From the NCBI RefSeq assembly GCF_000611645.1, contig NW_014012355.1, positions 1 to 10,061 on the forward strand: a stretch of DNA of 10,061 nt. Reading direction: 5' to 3'. Below are positions 5,728 to 10,061 of the stretch, piece after piece; the first letter of the stretch is position 1, and each line of letters starts with the position of its first letter. The notes beneath the pieces were generated by a model. It searched no databases, was not told the DNA's origin, and saw only the letters and a program-made list of their open reading frames with translations. The position numbers were made by a program, and so were the translations under genes. Origin of the DNA: Monoraphidium neglectum. Its lineage: Eukaryota > Chlorophyta > Chlorophyceae > Sphaeropleales > Selenastraceae.

Positions 5728-8068
5728 CTACAGCCAAAACTCGGCACCTGTTTGCTGCTCCCACAGCGCCCACAAGTGATCCTGCAGCTCGGGATCGGCC
5801 GCGTCCGAAACAGGGCGCGCCCTGCGGCCGCTGACGTAGTACTTGCCGCTCTCGCCGCCGGGGTTTGTCGCCAGCTGGAAGGTGTTGTCGGCATCCCTGA
5901 CCTGGGGGGGAGGACGCAGTTGGGGCATGCGCAAGATTGCAGGTCAGAGGGGTGCGTGCAGGTTGCATTGAAGCAAACAATTATGAATACAGAAGGTGTC
6001 TTACAGAGGTCGAGCTGCGCTGGTCGCTGCAAGAGGCCACCAGGAAAGCAGCCAGGCCTGACAGCAGGTGCGAGCCAGCCGGCAGCCAGGGCAGCCATGT
6101 GCATGACCGCGGCCCGACCGCCACGCCCTGCAGCGAATCATTCCGGACAGAAGCGCGGACACTGCCCACAACTGCGCCAGCCGCACTCCCCGGACACCGC
6201 GCCCAGCGTGCCTCGATCCCGATGCGGCCCCAGCCGGCCAGCAGCATCTTAGTGTTGACTGTCCCAGGGTCCAGAGTGTTGGCCAGCTGATGTGCAGGGT
6301 GGTGCATGCGGGTGGAGCCAGGAGGGGGGGGTGGAGGCTGTCAAGGAAGCGAAAAGCACAACACACGGTAGTCATGACCGTGAGCGGGCCAGGAGGCGGG
6401 TTGGGCGCTCTGGCCGCGCATCTACCTGCGCCAAGAGCGGTTCCCGTCAACACTTGCGAGATGCACGGGCACACCAAGAGCTGCCCAGCAGCCTGCGCCA
6501 GGGTCGCAACCCGCACACAGAATGCAGGATTCGTCGTAGAAACTCACCACGGGGCTCCCTGCATCGGCAAGCAAGCGGGCCAGCTTCAAGGTGAACACCT
6601 GGTTGCACAGCTTGCTGGCGCTGTAGGCAGAGTGGGCGCTGCGGACGAGAGGGCGCGCGCACGCGCATGTGCGGACACCGACACATACACACACGGACGC
6701 AATGTTGTAGGCTCGGCTCCAGCCGGCTGAAAGAAGTCATGGTGCGCATTCTGCGAGACTTCAGAGGCTCAAGAGTTCACATTGGCACAGGGAGGCCGAC
6801 CTGCAGCAGATGCTGCCTGTTGGGTGATGATTGCTCAAAGAGTTGCCGATCTGTTGTACATCCAGGCATAGCAACCAAGTCAACCCCTACCTGAATCCAC
6901 GCTCCTGCTGAAGGTTGCGCATGTCGAGGTGTGATGATGCTGATATGCTGCTTGTGGTGATGACCTGATTTGTCACCTGGGGGTTGGACGGGGGGGAGGG
7001 AGTCGACGCGTGGCAGATGGACAGTCGGTAAGCTTATAGCAGGGAGGTCCCTGAGGTGTGCCTGCAACCAGATAGCCCCCGCCTCCGCTGTGCCAAGCGC
7101 GTTGGCTGCGTGACAATGAGCCGGCTGCCTTGAGTGGTGGTGTCGCGCCTTGTCTATTAAAAGTGACGTCAGCAGGAAGGGGGCCAGCACGTTGACCGCC
7201 CACGTCAGCTCGAACCCGTCGGCAGACTTGGCCATGCGCTCGGCTGCAGTGTGGACGCAGGGTTGAACCGGGTGACGCGCGGGGGCAGGCAGGCACGTAG
7301 CGGCGCTGAATTGGCAGAGCCAAGCATAGGCGCTGGGGCACAATTGCAGCATCCAGCCGGGTACAGCACGTGCCACTATGCGGCTGAAATCCAGCCAGAT
7401 GCAACGCGCATGCGGTCACTTGCTTGTGCATGCCAATGAAATCGATCCAAGTACACTTTGTCCAATCGCGTCAACGCGTCCGTCCATCTGCTAAATCTCA
7501 CACAAGCCAATGCACGCAGCACGCAGCACGCAACACGCATAAACATGCGTGCGTGCACACATGAACACGCGTATGCACGCAGGCACGCATCGGCCGGCTC
7601 ACAGTATACGCCTGCGTTGTTGATGAGCGTGTGGATGCCGCCGGGATGCTCTGCCCTCACCGCCACTGCCAGCTCCCTCACCTGCCCCAGATCCGCCAGA
7701 TCAGCAACATATGAGTAAACCCTGTCGCTCACGTCGCCGATTTTACTGCCGCCGCTGCCGCGCGCAGCCGCGTCTTTGACCCTGGCTGCCGCGGCGTCGG
7801 TGCGCTGCCGGCTGCGGCCGTGGACGAGCACCGTCGCGCCTGCTGCCGCTAGGCGCAGCGCGGTGTGCTGGCCGATGCCGTCTGTGCTACCCGTGACGAG
7901 GAACGTGTGGCCTGTGAGATCCAGGCTGCCCGCGCCGAGGGCAGAGGCAGTCATGGCTGTGCGGGTGGTGCCGCATGGTGGAGCTGGGACCCATCGGGGG
8001 CCGCCGCACGCGTGCGCCCAGCGACGCACAGTGGGCAGCGAGAGGCATTGAACGCTCCGAGCCAGCAT
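5728..8068 (-). CDS. Short-chain dehydrogenase/reductase, six exons
   Basis: A complete classical-type SDR oxidoreductase, resembling the retinol-dehydrogenase/DHRSX-like branch found in plants and algae. Exons on the minus strand are 8068-7603, 7243-7149, 6976-6891, 6638-6548, 6286-6212 and 5901-5728; they join in phase to 328 residues from the first ATG. Seen in the product: the NAD(P)-binding TGSTDGIG at 59-66, VADLADL near 121-127, NNAG at 150-153, the NVLA block at 173-176, catalytic Ser in TTSSIS near 197, and the catalytic YSASK with Tyr221 and Lys225. DPGTVNTKMLLAGWG follows, then a C-terminal GKYYVSGRRARP and LWALWEQQTGAEFWL typical of this branch. Every junction restores family spacing. 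Introns 2 and 5 start with GC. Residues 1-38 are Arg/Ala/Cys-rich and could be an organelle-targeting peptide; ATG 7954 (MTASALGAG) would give a 290-residue form starting just before the Rossmann fold. The substrate cannot be told from sequence. The gene is divergent from the DUF2232 gene. Confidence 0.93.
5902..6211 (-). other. GC-AG intron 5 of the SDR gene
   Basis: The exon ends GGGATCGAG and is followed by GCACGC; the next exon begins after a seven-base C tract and AG. The join reads GRIGIEVRDADNTFQL, with the spacing seen in related SDRs between the AGWG block and the final segment. No GT donor near the exon end gives this join. The intron also holds a minus-strand TGTAA (plus-strand TTACA near 6000), presumed to be chance. 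Confidence 0.75.
6653..6700. repeat. Degenerate (CA/GC)n tract in SDR intron 3
   Basis: Alternating purine-pyrimidine sequence (GCGCGCGCACGCGCATGTGC, then CACATACACACAC) inside intron 3 of the dehydrogenase gene, a few bases upstream of the acceptor at 6638 in transcript sense. On the transcribed strand it reads as GT/GC-rich sequence. Its only evident property is microsatellite-like composition. Confidence 0.65.
6977..7148 (-). other. GC-AG intron 2 of the SDR gene
   Basis: The exon ends CTTTTAATAGACAAG and is followed by GCGCGA; the next exon starts after CCAACCCCCAG. The join reads LLIDKVTNQVITTSSIS, which has exactly the family length between the LLTSLLL helix and the catalytic-serine strand. 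Nearby GT dinucleotides would delete conserved residues or break the phase. A C-rich tract with a run of seven C precedes the acceptor. Confidence 0.78.
7509..7590. repeat. Degenerate GCACGCA repeats in SDR intron 1
   Basis: About 80 bases of imperfect tandem copies of GCACGCA/ACACGCA, including GCACGCAGCACGCAGCACGC and a central ATGCGTGCGTGCACAC that gives partial dyad symmetry with its flanks. It lies in the 359-base first intron of the dehydrogenase gene, close to the donor. It is probably a degenerating microsatellite. Confidence 0.7.
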
Positions 8069-8484
8069 TGTACAGGGGCCTGGGCAAGGGACACGGGCGG
8101 CAGGTGCGGCCGAGGCCGAGGCTATGTGCGGCCCCAGCTGGGTGCGGCCGTTTCGGCGGCGGGGATGGAAGGTGGTGACACAGCAGCCAGGACTTCAGCG
8201 ATGCAGCAAACTTTTGATACGATCCACATTTAGGTTTTGCAATGTTCTATCGATCGAATTGCGGCAAACGTCGTCTACATCAGGCTGCGAGATCACGGCC
8301 CAACCAGTGTCTACGCACAACTCAAAGAAACAACGAAACGAGTGCCATTGCCGTTGGCTTCGGCAGGGGTGACAACTGGCGCTGTGAACAACCAGCACTC
8401 TGCTGCGGCACCAGCTGAGTGCTACACTCGCCGCACGCGCGCGCCGCGCCTGCAGGCCGTGCTGGTGCAGTGCAGCCTGCGGTG
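8069..8484. promoter_or_regulatory. Divergent promoter region, SDR and DUF2232 genes
   Basis: Only about 416 bases separate the first ATG of the minus-strand dehydrogenase from the first in-frame ATG of the plus-strand DUF2232 gene, so both promoters and 5' untranslated regions must share this space. Its flanks are GC-rich, but roughly 8205-8270 drops sharply in GC (for example ACTTTTGATACGATCCACAT and TTCTATCGATCGAATTG), which marks the likely core promoter. No TATA box or known operator is recognised. If the dehydrogenase starts at 7954 instead, the spacer is 530 bases. Confidence 0.6.
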
Positions 8485-10061
8485 ATGGGCAAGCTGTTGG
8501 GACATAGAATGCTACAACTAGGGCAGGGCATGCACCCGGTAGCAGCGGGGCTGCGGCGGCCTCGCGCTGCAGCTGCCCAACTTGCTGCGCCCCCGTGGCA
8601 GGCACCTGCTCTTGGTGTGGGCCGGTGCTGGTGCATTAGTAGCAGCGGCAACGGCAGACCACAAACGCATAGTCTGAAGCAGCAGCAGATTCAGCGGCAG
8701 CATCGGCAGCGGCTTGCACACCAGCCAGCCGTGCGAAATGGCCCCATCCCTCGCTGCAGCGAAGCAGCGGCCCGTGCAGCGTCGCCGTCGGCAGCCGCCG
8801 CTGGCGCGCCGCTGCCGTCGCCGCCGCCGCATGGGGAAGGTGACGAGCCTGTGTTGAGCGGTCAGCAGCTGCCGCTGAGAGCCCTGGAGGTGCCGGACGG
8901 GCAGCCGCACTTTGTCGACGCGTCTGCGGATGAGGAGCCCTATTCCCTCGAAGATACCAAGGTACGAACAGCGATGGGGGTGGGGCCGCCAGGCGCGATT
9001 TCACGGTCAAGCGGCAGCCACTTAGAAGGCGGCAGGCAGTCACAGTAAGGTCGGCTGGGCTCATCGTCCAGTTCCGTGCACCGGTGTCCCCGGCCGTGCG
9101 TCCGGCCCCCTCCCGCAACGCCCTACCTCCCGCTAGCCGGCTGCAGGCAGCCGCGTCCCTGTCTTCCGCCCCGCGTCCCACTGCAGGGCACGCACGCACG
9201 CACGCTCACCACCTCTTCTGCCGCGCAGGCCCTGGTCGAGACTGCCATGCTGGCGGCCGTGTCCGGCCTGGCGTTCCTGCTGTCCACCCTGCTGAAGCTC
9301 GACTCCTCCCTGGGCTACTTTTTGCCGCTGCCCATCGTGATCGCCGCGTGCCGCGCGGGGCCGGGGGCGGGCTGGAACACGATGATGGCGACGTCCTTCC
9401 TGCTGCTCGGTGGGCCGGGTCAGCGCGCGGTCTGGGTCAAGCTGTCGCGCCGCCCCCAGGGAGCGCTGAAGGGGCGTTGCAGGGGCGCGGTCAGCGCGGC
9501 TGCGGGGCTCTGCGGCTGCCCCTTCCCTGCATGCTTGGCCTGCTGGCCCAGCTGGGTCATGCCCCTAACCTCCATCTCCCTTTGGGCCGCTGCCGCCGCC
9601 CCTCCCAGTGCTGCTGGGCCCGCTGCGGGCGGTAACGTACGTGCTGATGCACGGCATGACAGCGGCTGCCCTGGGCACCCTGTGGGTCTGGCGCTGGCCG
9701 TGGGCCGCGTCGGTGCTGGCGGGCAGCGTGCTGCGGATGGCGGGCCAGATGGGGTACCTGCTGCTGAGCAGTTTCACGATGAACGAGAACCTGTTCGCGG
9801 TCATGGTGGCCAACGTGCACAACCTGATGGTGGGTGGGGCGTGCGGGGATGGCTTCTCGCCTTGTTCCTATCCATGGGCGTGCAGGACAGGTGGCTGCCT
9901 GGGTCGTCAGGGGGAGGGGTCATCGTCGATTCTTGTGAACATAGCACTGCCAGCTGGCAGCGAACCCTCACCACGCGTACTGCCCGACCCACCTCGCTGC
10001 GTCGTCCCGCACCCCTGCCCGCCTCCTGCTGACCCTCCTCCACGCACGCCTCCCTATGCAC
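8485..10061 (+). CDS. DUF2232 plastid membrane protein, 5' exons
   Basis: The first three exons join in phase: 8485-8961, 9229-9409 and 9609-9829. A donor GTGGGT at 9830 opens an intron that runs off the window, so the gene is 3'-truncated here; 293 residues are visible. Residues 1 to about 60 are rich in Ala, Arg and Ser with almost no acidic residues, as in a chloroplast transit peptide, followed by a low-complexity linker to about residue 159. The conserved membrane domain follows: ALVETAMLAAVSGLAFLLST, LGYFLPLPIVIAACRAGPGA, FLLLVLLGPLRAVTYVLMHG, then MTAAALGTLW and MGYLLLSSFTMNENLFAVMV. This order and the ALVE, FLPLPIV, GPLRA-TY and NxHxxL signatures match the plant/cyanobacterial DUF2232 family, multi-pass proteins of unknown function related to bacterial YybS. 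Start choice: ATG 8485 is the first ATG in the open frame; the frame extends upstream only with non-ATG codons, and ATG 8509 is an alternative. Introns of 267 and 199 bases use GT donors. Confidence 0.88.
9188..9205. repeat. (GCAC)n microsatellite in DUF2232 intron 1
   Basis: Four and a half perfect copies of GCAC lie about 23 bases upstream of the acceptor at 9228. The same tetranucleotide family appears, more degenerate, in introns of the neighbouring dehydrogenase gene. Confidence 0.85.

Noticed and set aside
6000..6004. Minus-strand TGTAA inside SDR intron 5
   Set aside because: It lies upstream of the last coding exon; using it would remove the conserved C terminus, so it is presumed chance.
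7376..7602. Extension of the first SDR exon past NNAGVY in the same frame
   Set aside because: The continuation is Cys/Arg-rich repeat sequence, whereas splicing at GTGAGC (7602) restores NNAGVYSERMAKSADGFELT.
9076..10032. Long plus-strand open frame of about 318 codons
   Set aside because: It contains the second DUF2232 exon but reads through two introns; exon joins with GT-AG signals restore the family sequence instead.
1..10061. CRISPR arrays, transposases, terminal inverted repeats, rRNA genes
   Set aside because: None seen: the only repeats are short microsatellites and one 20-base-period local duplication.

Overview
The window looks like nuclear DNA from a GC-rich green alga, probably a Chlorella-like (trebouxiophyte) or related chlorophyte. 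Genes are split into short exons (75-220 bases) by introns of about 170-360 bases. Codon third positions are GC-rich, Ala/Gln homopolymers interrupt proteins, and one gene encodes a plastid-type membrane protein with a transit-peptide-like N terminus. I saw no bacterial operon layout, no CRISPR array, no transposase and no rRNA or tRNA. Taxonomy is inferred from style and gene content only.

Layout from left to right. (1) 1-1276, plus strand: the 3' end of an unrecognised gene, with a last exon from about 509 to the stop at 1276, rich in Ala and Gln. (2) 1484 to about 2642, minus strand: four exons that join into the C-terminal domain of a LarC-like protein (nickel insertion into the nickel-pincer nucleotide cofactor, DUF111/UPF0272 family). 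Its N-terminal part is not securely found; one weak candidate exon sits near 2960-3061. It converges with gene 1. (3) About 2643-5727: largely unresolved. It has one convincing orphan plus-strand exon (4511-4635), an ambiguous block at 4827-5290 that is open in three frames, and a possible algal TGTAA polyadenylation signal at 5560. (4) 5728-8068, minus strand: a complete six-exon short-chain dehydrogenase/reductase gene with every splice junction assigned. (5) 8069-8484: a compact divergent promoter region. (6) 8485 to beyond 10061, plus strand: the first three exons of a DUF2232-family plastid membrane protein; the 3' end lies outside the window.

The clearest unusual feature is splicing. 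Three of the ten complete introns I could model by protein continuity begin with GC rather than GT (two in the dehydrogenase gene, one in the LarC-like gene). The most surprising gene is the LarC-like one, because this cofactor pathway is known from bacteria and archaea. Nothing shows that the genes act in a common pathway. The dehydrogenase and DUF2232 genes share an upstream region and could be co-regulated.
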